Notes under the pieces: model-generated | Databases searched by the model: none | What the model saw: only the letters and a program-made list of their open reading frames with translations | What the model was told of the DNA's origin: nothing | Position numbers and translations under genes: made by a program | In this document: piece by piece, positions 6,913-15,738 of the stretch | How the letters are laid out: every line of letters starts with the position of its first letter | Numbering within the stretch: the stretch's first letter is position 1 | NCBI GenBank assembly: GCA_045542485.1 | Contig: JAZQLC010000066.1 | Coordinates: forward strand, 1 to 64,000 | Source of the DNA: SIG575 sp045542485 | Lineage (GTDB): Bacteria > Bacillota > Clostridia > Oscillospirales > Acutalibacteraceae | Direction of reading: 5' to 3' | DNA length: 64,000 bases

Positions 6913-9354
6913 TTAATTAAAGCTGATTTCATCAAATACAAAGTTTTCCTGATTTACATTACAGATATATTTTTTACCCTTTTCAACCTTACCTTCAAGC
7001 ATAAGCTCGGAAAGAGTGTCCTCTATCTTCGACTGAATGGCACGGCGAAGAGGTCTTGCGCCGTAGACGGGGTCAAATCCTGCCTCAGCAATCTTTGTTA
7101 CTGCCTCAGGAGAAAACTCAACATCAATTGAAAGCTTCCCTGTCCTCTTGCTGAGAGTATCAAGCATACGCTTGGCAATCTCCTCAATGTCAGGCTGAGT
7201 TAACTGACGGAAAACTATGATATCATCAATTCTGTTAAGGAATTCAGGCTTGAAGCACTGCTTAAGCTCTGACATTACTGCGTCTTTTATCTTTTCGTGA
7301 GAAAGCGCCTCGCTGCTTTCTCCGGAGAAGCCGAAGGACGCTTTTTTGTCAGTTATCTGTTTTGCGCCCACATTTGAGGTCATAATGATAACCGAGTTTT
7401 TAAAGTCAACCTTTCTGCCCTGAGAGTCCGTGAGAATACCGTCTTCAAGAATCTGAAGAAGGATGTTGAAAACATCGGGATGAGCCTTTTCGATTTCGTC
7501 GAAGAGGACAACCGAATAGGGTTTTCTGCGGATTGCCTCAGTAAGCTGACCTCCCTCGTCATAACCTACATATCCGGGCGGTGAGCCTACAAGTCGGGAC
7601 ACCGTGTGCTTTTCCATATATTCCGACATATCAAAACGGATTATTGAGTTTTCCGAGCCGAACATTGATTCTGCAAGGGTTTTGCAAAGTTCTGTTTTAC
7701 CTACACCCGTAGGACCAAGGAAAATAAATGAGCCCGTGGGTCTTTTGGGGTCTTTAAGACCTGCTCTGCCTCTTCTTATTGCCTTAGCAACAGCTCTGAC
7801 CGCTTCGTCCTGACCTACAATTCTTTCGTGAAGGACATCTTCCATACGAAGAAGTCTTTCACTTTCTTCTTCCGTCAACTGTGTTACGGGAATCCCCGTC
7901 CAGTCAGCTACGATTTCAGCGATTTCCTCCGCCGTAACCTCTGAGCAGAAATCCGAAATTGACTTTCGCCATTCCTCTTTCTTCACTTCAAGCTCTGAGA
8001 CAAGCTTCTTCTCTTCGTCGCGAAGGTCTGCTGCTCTCTCAAAATCCTGATTCGAAACTGCGTTCTCTTTTTCTCCCCTGATCTCCTTGATTTTTTCTTC
8101 CATATCTTTGAGAGTATCGGGAGTTGTATATGCACGGAGCCTTACCTTACTGGAGGCTTCGTCAACAAGGTCAATTGCTTTATCAGGCAGAAATCTGTCA
8201 CCGATATATCTTGACGAAAGTTTTACCGCCTCTTCAATTGCTTCGTCGGTAATTCTGATTTTGTGGTGAGATTCGTATTTATCTTTAAGTCCCTTGAGAA
8301 TTTCAATTGCTTCCTCTTCGCTCGGCTCACCTACCATAACGCTCTGGAAGCGTCTTTCAAGAGCAGAATCCTTTTCGATGTGTTTTCTGTATTCATCAAT
8401 TGTTGTTGCGCCGATGAGCTGAATCTCACCTCTGGCAAGTGACGGCTTGAGAATATTGGCAGCATCAACTGCACCTTCTGCCGAACCTGCACCGATGAGA
8501 GTGTGAATCTCATCTATGAAAAGAATCACATCACCCGCTTTGATCACCTCATCCATAGCAGTTTTGATTCTCTCTTCAAAATCGCCTCTGTATTTTGTTC
8601 CCGCAACCATACCCGTAAGGTCAAGGGTATAGAGCTTTTTCCCTTTAAGAAGCTCGGGCACTTCACCTTTTACAATTTTCAGAGCAAGACCCTCTGCAAT
8701 TGCCGTTTTACCTACACCCGGCTCACCTATGAGACAAGGATTGTTTTTTGTTCTTCTCGAAAGAATCTGAATAACACGCTCAATCTCCTTCTGTCTTCCG
8801 ATTACAGGGTCAATTTTATTTTCTTCTGCAAGATGTGTCAGATTTCTTCCGAACTTTTCAAGTGTCGGCACATCAGATTTTGATTTCTTCTCATCTTTTT
8901 TGTTTCCGTTTCCCTGAGGATTCTCAAATGCTTTGCTGATTTCCGACGCAATCTCACCCGATGACACATTAAGCTCTGCCATAATGCTCACCGCAAGACC
9001 TTCGTTTTCCTTGACTATGGCAAGAAGAATATGCTCTGTACCAACAAGGCTCTGGCGAAGTGCCGTTGCGATGGATGAAGAATATTCAATAATGTGCTTT
9101 GAGCGCGGCGTAAAATCTGATGGTGTGAGAGATGTGGGAGTGCCTGTGCCGATGCTTTCCGCGATAATTCTCTCAACCTTTTCTTTTGTTATTCCTTTTG
9201 ATGAAAGAACACTTGATGCAACACCGTCTGCGGACAGAAGTCCCAGAAGCAGATGTTCACTGCCTACGTAACCGTGACCTAAATCTTCGGCAGACATCAT
9301 TGCAGCATTAAGTGCTTCATTAGCCTTTTCTGTAAAGCCTGAAAATTTATACAT
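6913..9354 (-). CDS. clpC: ATP-dependent Clp protease ATPase ClpC
   Basis: Hsp100 unfoldase that feeds ClpP and, with McsB, degrades arginine-phosphorylated proteins. 813 residues: double Clp-N domain (about 1-145), first AAA module with GEPGVGKTA near 205, a middle domain with a UVR motif (QDFERAADLRDEEKK), a second AAA module with GPTGVGKTE near 540, and the ClpB-type D2 C-terminal domain. Start ATG at 9354 has GGAGGA upstream; a TTG codon precedes it in frame. Last gene of the ctsR operon. No terminator hairpin is visible after its stop, so transcription may continue into hrcA. Confidence 0.97.
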   Translation of the reverse strand: MYKFSGFTEKANEALNAAMMSAEDLGHGYVGSEHLLLGLLSADGVASSVLSSKGITKEKVERIIAESIGTGTPTSLTPSDFTPRSKHIIEYSSSIATALRQSLVGTEHILLAIVKENEGLAVSIMAELNVSSGEIASEISKAFENPQGNGNKKDEKKSKSDVPTLEKFGRNLTHLAEENKIDPVIGRQKEIERVIQILSRRTKNNPCLIGEPGVGKTAIAEGLALKIVKGEVPELLKGKKLYTLDLTGMVAGTKYRGDFEERIKTAMDEVIKAGDVILFIDEIHTLIGAGSAEGAVDAANILKPSLARGEIQLIGATTIDEYRKHIEKDSALERRFQSVMVGEPSEEEAIEILKGLKDKYESHHKIRITDEAIEEAVKLSSRYIGDRFLPDKAIDLVDEASSKVRLRAYTTPDTLKDMEEKIKEIRGEKENAVSNQDFERAADLRDEEKKLVSELEVKKEEWRKSISDFCSEVTAEEIAEIVADWTGIPVTQLTEEESERLLRMEDVLHERIVGQDEAVRAVAKAIRRGRAGLKDPKRPTGSFIFLGPTGVGKTELCKTLAESMFGSENSIIRFDMSEYMEKHTVSRLVGSPPGYVGYDEGGQLTEAIRRKPYSVVLFDEIEKAHPDVFNILLQILEDGILTDSQGRKVDFKNSVIIMTSNVGAKQITDKKASFGFSGESSEALSHEKIKDAVMSELKQCFKPEFLNRIDDIIVFRQLTQPDIEEIAKRMLDTLSKRTGKLSIDVEFSPEAVTKIAEAGFDPVYGARPLRRAIQSKIEDTLSELMLEGKVEKGKKYICNVNQENFVFDEISFN

Positions 9355-9387
9355 CAATCATTCCTCCGTTTATTTTATTGTAATTGA

Positions 9388-10398
9388 TTATTTTAAAACC
9401 TCTCTTACATCTGTGGCTCTCTGAATATCTCTTTCCTCTGCTGAAAGCTGTGCAGAATTTCTGACACTTACCGTTGCAGGTTGCATATCAGGAATCATCG
9501 CATTGATTTCTTCAATATCTGCATCAATGATTTTTTCTGCTGCTGCAAGTCTCACAAGAGAAATCAGTTTCATAAACTCGTTTGTTGTCAGCTTTCTCGC
9601 AAATTTCAGAATTCCGTATGCACGATAGACGGAATCAAGATAATCTGCGTTTGTGAGAAGCTCTTTTCTTGCATTTCTTTCCTGAGAAATTATCTGCTTC
9701 ACAATAGATTCAAGGTTATAAATTGCTTCTTTTTCGCTGATACCCAGAGTAATCTGATTGCTTATCTGATAAATATCTCCTCCGGGCTGACTGCCTTCAC
9801 CGTATGCACCGCGTATTACAAGACCAAGCTTTGAAACGGTAGAGGCAAGTCGGGAAATAAGTCCCTGCTTTGTAAGTGCAGGAAGATGAAGCATCACAGA
9901 CGCTCTCATACCTGTTCCCAGATTCGTGGGGCACTGAGTAAGGAAACCGATTCTCTCGTCAAAAGCATAGGTCAGCTCTTCTCCGATTTCCCTTTCGATT
10001 TTTTCTGCTTTTTCAAAAGCACCCTCAAGGTCAAGACCCGCTGTCATCGCCTGGATTCTCAGGTGGTCTTCCTCCTCGAGCATAATGCTCACATCCTCTG
10101 TGTCAGAAAGAATAAGCGCCTTGGATTTTCCGGGTCCTGCAAACTCGGGAGAAATCAGATGTCTCTCCGCAAGAGAAACTGTCTGATAGGGAGGTACATT
10201 TTCCATTTCTATGAAGCTCATATTTTCATTATGGGACAAAACTGCGTCTCTGATTCTGCCGTTAAGTTCTTTTTTCCTATCGCTGTCAAGTCTGAAAGGG
10301 AATGGATATTCTCCGATATTTCTTGCAAAACGGATTCTTGTGCTGAGCACAACATCTCCTTCGGGTCCTGAAACCTTATACCATTTTCCCATAATCAT
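9388..10398 (-). CDS. mcsB: Protein arginine kinase McsB
   Basis: Phosphorylates arginines on CtsR and misfolded proteins, marking them for ClpCP. 336 residues of the phosphagen-kinase catalytic fold; 'GDVVLSTRIRFARNI' near the N-terminus and 'CPTNLGTGMRASVMLHLP' around 165-185 are diagnostic, and 'GEGSQPGGDIYQISNQITLG' also fits. The ATG at 10398 overlaps the mcsA stop (ATGA); the ATG two codons on (10392) is an alternative start with better spacing to GGAGG. It lies between mcsA and clpC as in other Bacillota. Confidence 0.95.
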   Translation of the reverse strand: MIMGKWYKVSGPEGDVVLSTRIRFARNIGEYPFPFRLDSDRKKELNGRIRDAVLSHNENMSFIEMENVPPYQTVSLAERHLISPEFAGPGKSKALILSDTEDVSIMLEEEDHLRIQAMTAGLDLEGAFEKAEKIEREIGEELTYAFDERIGFLTQCPTNLGTGMRASVMLHLPALTKQGLISRLASTVSKLGLVIRGAYGEGSQPGGDIYQISNQITLGISEKEAIYNLESIVKQIISQERNARKELLTNADYLDSVYRAYGILKFARKLTTNEFMKLISLVRLAAAEKIIDADIEEINAMIPDMQPATVSVRNSAQLSAEERDIQRATDVREVLK

Positions 10399-10904
10399 TC
10401 AGCCTCCAATTCTTTGATACGGTCTCTGATTTCTGCAGCTCTTTCGAAATTCTGTTCTTCAATTGCCGTTTTCATTTCAGATTTAAGTTCTTCGATGATT
10501 TCCTCTTTTGTCTTTTCTTTGACTTCCGGCTGAACGGCAGATGCCTTTGCCGTTTTTCCGTTATGCTGTGTTTTGCCGTGAATTCTTCTGATTGACGGCA
10601 GAAGCATATCATAGAACTTTTCATAACAATCTGCACAACCGATTTTTCCGCTCTTCACAATTTCTTCAAAGCTCATACCGCATTTCTCGCAGCGCTCTGT
10701 TTTTGATACGGGAAGATTAGCCTTGGGCTTCGAGAAAAAGTTTCCGAAGAAATCCCCGAGGTCGAAGCCAAAGCCTGAGAAGACATCCCCATAGCCTAAT
10801 TTACCTGCACAGTCCGTACAGAGATGAAGCTGAGTATATTCTCCGTTGACCACACTTTTTATATGAGTTGTTGCCTCGTGTTTTCCGCAATTCTGACATA
10901 ACAT
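10395..10904 (-). CDS. mcsA: McsA, zinc-finger activator of McsB
   Basis: Adaptor that activates McsB and modulates CtsR. 169 residues. Paired CXXC zinc-binding motifs lie at the N-terminus (CQNCGKHE ... CTDCAGKLG) and the middle (CEKCGMSF ... CADCYEKF), followed by a Gly/Phe-rich stretch between them and a C-terminal UVR motif (EEQNFERAAEIRDRIKEL). The UVR motif matches the one in the ClpC middle domain. Good AAGGAGGAA site upstream. Overlaps mcsB by four bases. Confidence 0.94.
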   Translation of the reverse strand: MLCQNCGKHEATTHIKSVVNGEYTQLHLCTDCAGKLGYGDVFSGFGFDLGDFFGNFFSKPKANLPVSKTERCEKCGMSFEEIVKSGKIGCADCYEKFYDMLLPSIRRIHGKTQHNGKTAKASAVQPEVKEKTKEEIIEELKSEMKTAIEEQNFERAAEIRDRIKELEAE

Positions 10905-10930
10905 AATAAATTCCTCCTTAAACCTTCACA

Positions 10931-11377
10931 TTACATTAAAGAGAGTAACATCTGTTTGAAGATTGACGCTCTTACTTCATCGCGCACACTCTGCGGTGCT
11001 GCCCTCAATGAATTTTCTGAGGTTGCCGATAAAATCAGTTTTGCTGCCGAGTCTCCGACAAGCTCCTGATAATTAAGATTGTATATATGCGCTCTGCAGG
11101 TCTTATCATCAAGCTGTCTGCCTATTCCGTTGACAACATGCATAAGCGCCGTGCCCTTATCATATTTTGCTCGGGTGATTCTGATATATCCCCCACCGCC
11201 GCGTCTGCTTTCTACTATATAACCGTGCTCAGGGGTGAAGCGTGATGAAATTACATAGTTTATCTGACTGGGCACACAACCGAGAGTTTCTGCCAACTCG
11301 TTTCTCTGGATTTCCGTGAAACCGTCCTGCTCCAGCATTTCAAGAATCATATTGGCAATAGCGTTACTTAAATTCAT
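10931..11377 (-). CDS. ctsR: Class III heat-shock repressor CtsR
   Basis: DNA-binding thermosensor that represses clp genes at RGTCAAA boxes. 148 residues with the CtsR winged helix and its glycine-rich wing tip (ESRRGGGGYIRI), which senses temperature in this family, and a C-terminal four-helix domain. ATG at 11377 is chosen since AAGGAAG lies eight bases upstream; a GTG nine bases earlier is the alternative. First gene of ctsR-mcsA-mcsB-clpC, behind two canonical CtsR boxes. Confidence 0.95.
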   Translation of the reverse strand: MNLSNAIANMILEMLEQDGFTEIQRNELAETLGCVPSQINYVISSRFTPEHGYIVESRRGGGGYIRITRAKYDKGTALMHVVNGIGRQLDDKTCRAHIYNLNYQELVGDSAAKLILSATSENSLRAAPQSVRDEVRASIFKQMLLSLM

Positions 11378-11413
11378 ATTGCTCACTTCCTTAATTTATG
11401 ATAAATAATCAAA

Positions 11414-11493
11414 TTTGACTTTGACTTTCTTTGACCTTACACTGTTTATTATAAACATTTTCTGACTTTTATCAAAGGTCAAAAAAGGTCAAA
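11414..11493 (-). promoter_or_regulatory. ctsR promoter flanked by two CtsR boxes
   Basis: On the minus strand TTGATA (11475-11470), a 16-base spacer and TATAAT (11453-11448) form the promoter. One CtsR box (GGTCAAA-N3-AGTCAAA, 11436-11420) lies just downstream of the -10, with a third half-site at 11414-11420. A second box (GGTCAAA-AAA-GGTCAAA, 11477-11493) abuts the -35 in the opposite orientation. The promoter is thus bracketed by operators. Confidence 0.88.
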
Positions 11494-11593
11494 AATAAGT
11501 TTTCGAGGTCCGATATTTCAAATTATCTCCCGTTTTCTTCGTTTTTCTTTAATTTTCTTTGATTTTTAATTTTTGTTTTTTCACCAAAACAAT

Positions 11594-11626
11594 AGTCAAA
11601 AGTCAAAAACTTGATTTTTGGTCAAA
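11594..11626. promoter_or_regulatory. Additional CtsR-like heptads
   Basis: AGTCAAA at 11594-11600 and 11601-11607 and GGTCAAA at 11620-11626. Their spacing (7 and 19 bases) is not the canonical ten-base heptad period, so they may be weak or remnant sites. They lie between the ctsR promoter and the divergent two-component operon. The rest of 11494-11593 is T-rich with no gene. Confidence 0.5.
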
Positions 11627-11697
11627 AAAAATATATACTAATTACATAGTGTTTATAAAAATATGAACAAAAATCCAAAACATTTGCTTATTGTTTA

Positions 11698-11735
11698 AAA
11701 ATAGTACATACTATTTTGTAAAAATCAGGTATAAT
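11698..11735 (+). promoter_or_regulatory. Palindromic operator and -10 of the two-component operon
   Basis: A 20-base near-perfect palindrome, AAAATAGTA-CA-TACTATTTT (11698-11717), occupies the -35 region. TATAAT lies at 11730-11735, about 38 bases before the gene, and no good -35 hexamer is present. The layout suggests a controlled promoter. The binding protein is unknown; autoregulation by the encoded regulator or a separate repressor are both possible. Confidence 0.6.
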
Positions 11736-11772
11736 ATACTTGTAAACATAATCGAAAAAGGAGTGTTCTATT

Positions 11773-12459
11773 ATGGCAACAGAAAAAATACTTATTGTAG
11801 ATGACGATACTAATATCTGCGAATTACTTAGACTCTATCTTGAAAAAGAAGGTTACTCTACGGTTATTGTCAACGACGGCCCCGGTGCTGTTACTGCTTT
11901 TCAGAACGAACAGCCCTCAATCACTCTCCTTGACATAATGCTTCCCGGCCTTGACGGTTGGCAGGTTTGCAGAGAAATCAGAAAAACATCCAACAAACCC
12001 ATCATTATGATCACAGCAAAGGGCGAAACCTTTGACAAGGTACTGGGACTTGAGCTTGGTGCTGACGACTACATTGTAAAACCCTTTGAAGCAAAAGAGG
12101 TTGTTGCAAGAATCAAGGCTGTTCTCAGAAGAACATCTTCAAGCACTGCCGAAACAGTAAAGGAAGTCAGCTTTGATAAGCTTTCTATCAATCTTACAAA
12201 CTATGAGCTGAAAGTCAACGGTGAGCAGATTGATACTCCCCCGAAAGAAATGGAGCTTATCTTCCATCTTGCTTCAAACCCCAACAGAGTTTTCACCCGT
12301 GACCAGCTTCTTGATGAAGTATGGGGCTTCGACTATTACGGTGACTCAAGAACAGTTGACGTTCACGTCAAGCGTCTGAGAGAAAAGCTTGAAGGCGTTT
12401 CCGACAAATGGGAACTTAAGACTGTCTGGGGCGTAGGCTACAAATTTGAAACAAAATGA
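11773..12459 (+). CDS. OmpR/PhoB-family response regulator
   Basis: 228 residues. Receiver domain with acidic pocket D10-D12, phosphoacceptor D54 in TLLDIMLPG, and the conserved lysine in DDYIVKPFEAKE. A C-terminal winged-helix DNA-binding domain follows (RVFTRDQLLDEVWGFDYYGDSRTVDVHV). The nearest general class is the PhoP/ResD/WalR-like group of Bacillota; which one cannot be told here. Strong AAAAAGGAG site. It overlaps the kinase gene by four bases (ATGA), so the pair is translationally coupled. The htrA gene immediately after the kinase hints at envelope-stress control. Confidence 0.93.
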   Translation: MATEKILIVDDDTNICELLRLYLEKEGYSTVIVNDGPGAVTAFQNEQPSITLLDIMLPGLDGWQVCREIRKTSNKPIIMITAKGETFDKVLGLELGADDYIVKPFEAKEVVARIKAVLRRTSSSTAETVKEVSFDKLSINLTNYELKVNGEQIDTPPKEMELIFHLASNPNRVFTRDQLLDEVWGFDYYGDSRTVDVHVKRLREKLEGVSDKWELKTVWGVGYKFETK

Positions 12460-13943
12460 AGTTAGGCAGAGTTTCATTCAAAAGGTCAAGCACCTTCCGT
12501 AAATATTTCCTCAGTATTTTTGCGTCAATTCTCGTTGTACTTGTGGCACTGGGTATGTCACTGCTTGTGTTTGTTGCAAACTACTGGAAAGACACAAATG
12601 TTGAGCTTCTGACAGAAAATGTCAAAAAACTCGCTGTTACTGCTTCTGAATATTTTGAGATGGACGATAACAACGAGTATATCAACAACCCTACCGTTAT
12701 GCTCGCTTACTCACTGTCGCTTGTTTCCGACTCAATCGGTTCGGACCTCTTTATATGTGACCTCAAAGGAAATGTCATTCTCTGTAAAGATGTTATCGAC
12801 ACCCTGAAGCCTGAGCAATCGAATTTTTATTGTAGCGAGCACACAGGTCTCACTATACCTGAAAACATAATAAAACAAGCAGCAAAGGGCAACTACCAGA
12901 TTGCAGGAGAAATATCGGAATTCGATGAAGATTTCGCTCTCGTGGCAGGTGAACCGATTGTTGTAAACGGCAACGTTATCGGTGTAATCATCGGTGCACA
13001 ATCAGGCCTCGGTGCTATGTACCCCTTTGTTACTTCAATTTTCAAAATGTTTATGTTTTCCGCACTTTTTGCCTTTGCCGTGGCATTCATCGCAGTTTAT
13101 GTGGTAACATATTCTATCACAAAGCCCCTGCGTAAAATGTCGCTTATCACAAAGGAATATGCAACAGGTGACTTCCGCAAGAGAATCGAAGTCAAAGGAA
13201 ACAATGAACTTGCAGAGCTCGGAAACGCGATGAACTCTATGGCGCAATCTCTTTCTGCCCTTGAATATTCAAGACGGAGTTTTGTTGCAAATGTTTCACA
13301 CGAGCTCAAAACACCAATGACCACAATAGGCGGTTTTATTGACGGAATACTTGACGGCACCATCCCGCCGGAAGAAGAAGACAGATATCTGAAAATTGTA
13401 TCGAACGAGGTCAAGCGTCTTGCAAGACTTGTCAGCTCAATGCTCAATCTTTCAAAAATCGAAGCAGGAGAGCTTTCACTCAATCTTAAAAAAGTTGACA
13501 TTTCTTCACTTATCTTCAACACTCTTCTTTCATTCGAGCAGCTTATCAATCAGAAATCCATTGACATCAAGGGACTTGACACAATGGGCAGTTTCCATAT
13601 AAATGCTGACGAGGGACTTCTGACTCAGGTAATCTATAACCTTATCGACAACGCTGTTAAATTCACACCGGAATCAGGCTTTATCTATGTGACCACCGAG
13701 CAGAATTCAAAGCAGACTGTCGTCACAATAACAAACAGTGGCGCAGGTGTACCTGCTGACGAAATAGAAAGAATTTTCGAGCGTTTCTATAAGGTGGACA
13801 AATCCCGCGGTCTCGACACAAAGAGTACGGGGCTCGGCCTTTACATTGTAAAATCAATAGTGGAGATGCACGGCGGTACTATTGAAGCCTCCAGTGAAAT
13901 CGGCAAATATACCCGTTTCAGATTCACTCTTCCCAATGTATAA
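12456..13943 (+). CDS. Membrane sensor histidine kinase
   Basis: 495 residues. TM1 about 18-43, an extracytoplasmic sensor of about 150 residues (Cache/PAS-like in size), TM2 about 197-219, HAMP about 220-270. The HisKA dimerisation helix has phosphoacceptor H282 in NVSHELKTPMTT, and the HATPase domain has N-box NLIDNAVKF and G-box STGLGLYIVKSIVEMHGG. It should autophosphorylate in response to an external signal and phosphorylate the preceding regulator. The ligand cannot be inferred. No terminator hairpin is obvious after the stop, but htrA seems to have its own promoter. Confidence 0.93.
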   Translation: MKLGRVSFKRSSTFRKYFLSIFASILVVLVALGMSLLVFVANYWKDTNVELLTENVKKLAVTASEYFEMDDNNEYINNPTVMLAYSLSLVSDSIGSDLFICDLKGNVILCKDVIDTLKPEQSNFYCSEHTGLTIPENIIKQAAKGNYQIAGEISEFDEDFALVAGEPIVVNGNVIGVIIGAQSGLGAMYPFVTSIFKMFMFSALFAFAVAFIAVYVVTYSITKPLRKMSLITKEYATGDFRKRIEVKGNNELAELGNAMNSMAQSLSALEYSRRSFVANVSHELKTPMTTIGGFIDGILDGTIPPEEEDRYLKIVSNEVKRLARLVSSMLNLSKIEAGELSLNLKKVDISSLIFNTLLSFEQLINQKSIDIKGLDTMGSFHINADEGLLTQVIYNLIDNAVKFTPESGFIYVTTEQNSKQTVVTITNSGAGVPADEIERIFERFYKVDKSRGLDTKSTGLGLYIVKSIVEMHGGTIEASSEIGKYTRFRFTLPNV

Positions 13944-13944
13944 C

Positions 13945-14022
13945 TTTTGCAACAATTGACTGTTATTATTAAAAATTTATTTATATTCTTTTTAATCTGT
14001 TGCAAAACGCGTGTACTATAAT
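13945..14022 (+). promoter_or_regulatory. htrA upstream region: inverted repeat and -10
   Basis: A perfect inverted repeat TTTTGCAACA (13945-13954) and TGTTGCAAAA (13998-14007) is separated by 43 AT-rich bases. The right half-site ends nine bases before TATAAT (14017-14022) and covers the -35 region, where no good hexamer exists. This looks like an activator- or repressor-controlled promoter. DNA looping between the two half-sites or a long hairpin are alternatives. Confidence 0.5.
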
Positions 14023-14057
14023 CAAAATGCTTTATATAAACCGAAAGGACGAAAAAT

Positions 14058-15629
14058 ATGGACGAAAACAACAATGACCTTTTTAACGGTGAAGAAGAGA
14101 AAGTTTCTTCTCAGGAAGTCACTGAAAACGAAACACCCGATACTTCTTCAGAAAGTTTCTGTGAAAAAGTCGAGGAAGCTGTTCTTGAAACCGAAGAAGA
14201 AAAGGAAACAGATGAAACAACAGAGGCTGACGAGAATGATTTCGAAATCACAATAGAGCCTATGACTGATGACAGCTCTTTTGAAAGTACGAAAAACACT
14301 CAGACTCCTCCCCCGTTTTCATATACCCCTAAACAGAGCTTTAACGGATATAATCAGAACGGTTATTATACCGGAACTCCCGATACGGCAAAGAAGAAAA
14401 AGAAAAAATCGGGAATCAAAGTTGTGCTTTCGATAGTTGCAATTATACTCGTTATCGCAATCAGCTTCGGCATAGGCTCCGTGGTCGGCTCAAAGAAAGC
14501 AGCAATTTCCGGAGAAGGACTCACAGGTGACGGCACAATAATCACAAACGAAGAAACACCTGACTCTCCCACCGTTACGGGCGACAGACTCAGTGTTGAA
14601 CAGATTGCAGAAATCGGCAGAGCGTCGAATGTGGGCGTTCTTGTTTATACAAACAACGGTTTTCAGGGCAGCGAGACAGCAGCAGGTGAAGGTACGGGTA
14701 TTGTGGCCAAGGTTTCCAAAGACGGAAAATCAACCTACATTCTGACCTGTGCTCATGTTATCAGCGACAAGGGTGCAAGTGTCAAAATTCTTCTTGAAGA
14801 CGGCACAACCTATAACGCCGACATCGTAGGCTACGACCAGCAGACAGATGTTGGTGTTCTCAAAGTCAACACAACCAAGCTTACATGCGCTACATTCGGC
14901 GATTTCAAAAAGCTTAAGGTGGGCTCTGCGGTTTACGCAGTAGGTAACCCCGGAGGCTCAGAATTCTTCGGCTCTGTCACAAACGGTATCGTTTCTGCTA
15001 TCAGCCGTTCAATCAACAACGAAATCGGCTACACAATGGATTGCATTCAGCACAACGCTGCTATCAACCCCGGCAACTCAGGCGGTGCTCTTCTCAACGA
15101 GTTCGGTCAGGTTATCGGTATCAACTCTTCAAAGATTGCAAGTACGGAATATGAGGGTATGAGCTTCTCAGTTCCCATTTCAACTGCTCTTGAGGTTGCA
15201 AACGAGCTTATCGCAAAGGGCTATGTTCCCAACAGACCCAAACTCGGCATCACTTACAGCCTCGCTTCTTCTCATAACACTTACGCAATGATTGTTCAGA
15301 TAAAAGGCTTACCTGCAGGTTCACTCATTATCAGAGGAATTTCTTCTGACAGTGACCTTAAATCAAGCGATGTACAGATAGGCGATATGATTATTGCTGT
15401 AAACGGTCAGGACCTTGACACCCCGGACGTACTTCTGGATATTATCGACAAAGCATCTGTCGGTGACGAGCTCAAGCTCAAAATCTGCAGAGTAAACACA
15501 GACTACTCAACAGAAGAGTTTGAAGTAACTGCAAAGCTTATTGAAGACAAGGGCTCTTCGGCAGAACCTGAAGAAGAATCCACAACCTATATCAATCCTT
15601 TTGATTATTTCAGCCAGTACGGTTACTAA
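14058..15629 (+). CDS. htrA: Membrane-anchored HtrA/DegP-type serine protease
   Basis: 523 residues. A long acidic, Ser/Thr/Glu-rich cytoplasmic N-terminus (1-110), a lysine cluster KKKKKK, one TM segment (about 119-141), then an extracytoplasmic trypsin-like domain and one PDZ domain (about 390-500). The catalytic triad is intact: H233 in LTCAHVIS, D264 in QQTDVGVLKV and S341 in NPGNSGGALL. HtrA proteases degrade or refold damaged exported proteins. Position right after a two-component system resembles CssRS-HtrA logic in Bacillus, which is inference here. It ends at a strong terminator. The symbol is used for the family; paralogue identity is uncertain. Confidence 0.92.
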   Translation: MDENNNDLFNGEEEKVSSQEVTENETPDTSSESFCEKVEEAVLETEEEKETDETTEADENDFEITIEPMTDDSSFESTKNTQTPPPFSYTPKQSFNGYNQNGYYTGTPDTAKKKKKKSGIKVVLSIVAIILVIAISFGIGSVVGSKKAAISGEGLTGDGTIITNEETPDSPTVTGDRLSVEQIAEIGRASNVGVLVYTNNGFQGSETAAGEGTGIVAKVSKDGKSTYILTCAHVISDKGASVKILLEDGTTYNADIVGYDQQTDVGVLKVNTTKLTCATFGDFKKLKVGSAVYAVGNPGGSEFFGSVTNGIVSAISRSINNEIGYTMDCIQHNAAINPGNSGGALLNEFGQVIGINSSKIASTEYEGMSFSVPISTALEVANELIAKGYVPNRPKLGITYSLASSHNTYAMIVQIKGLPAGSLIIRGISSDSDLKSSDVQIGDMIIAVNGQDLDTPDVLLDIIDKASVGDELKLKICRVNTDYSTEEFEVTAKLIEDKGSSAEPEEESTTYINPFDYFSQYGY

Positions 15630-15639
15630 TCCGACTCCA

Positions 15640-15680
15640 AACAGACATATGTCGTTTTAATGACATATGTCTGTTTTTTT
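15640..15680 (+). terminator. Terminator after htrA
   Basis: AACAGACATATGTC (15640-15653) pairs perfectly with GACATATGTCTGTT (15662-15675) and is followed by an uninterrupted T run. Confidence 0.9.
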
Positions 15681-15681
15681 A

Positions 15682-15711
15682 TTGACAGTGTGTAAATGTT
15701 AATGTTATAAT
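15682..15711 (+). promoter_or_regulatory. Promoter of the lyase gene
   Basis: TTGACA (15682-15687), an 18-base spacer and TATAAT (15706-15711) with an extended TG at 15703-15704. It starts just after the preceding terminator. AAAGGAGG follows before the ATG at 15739. Confidence 0.85.
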
Positions 15712-15738
15712 AAAAATCACATAAAGGAGGTTTTATTT

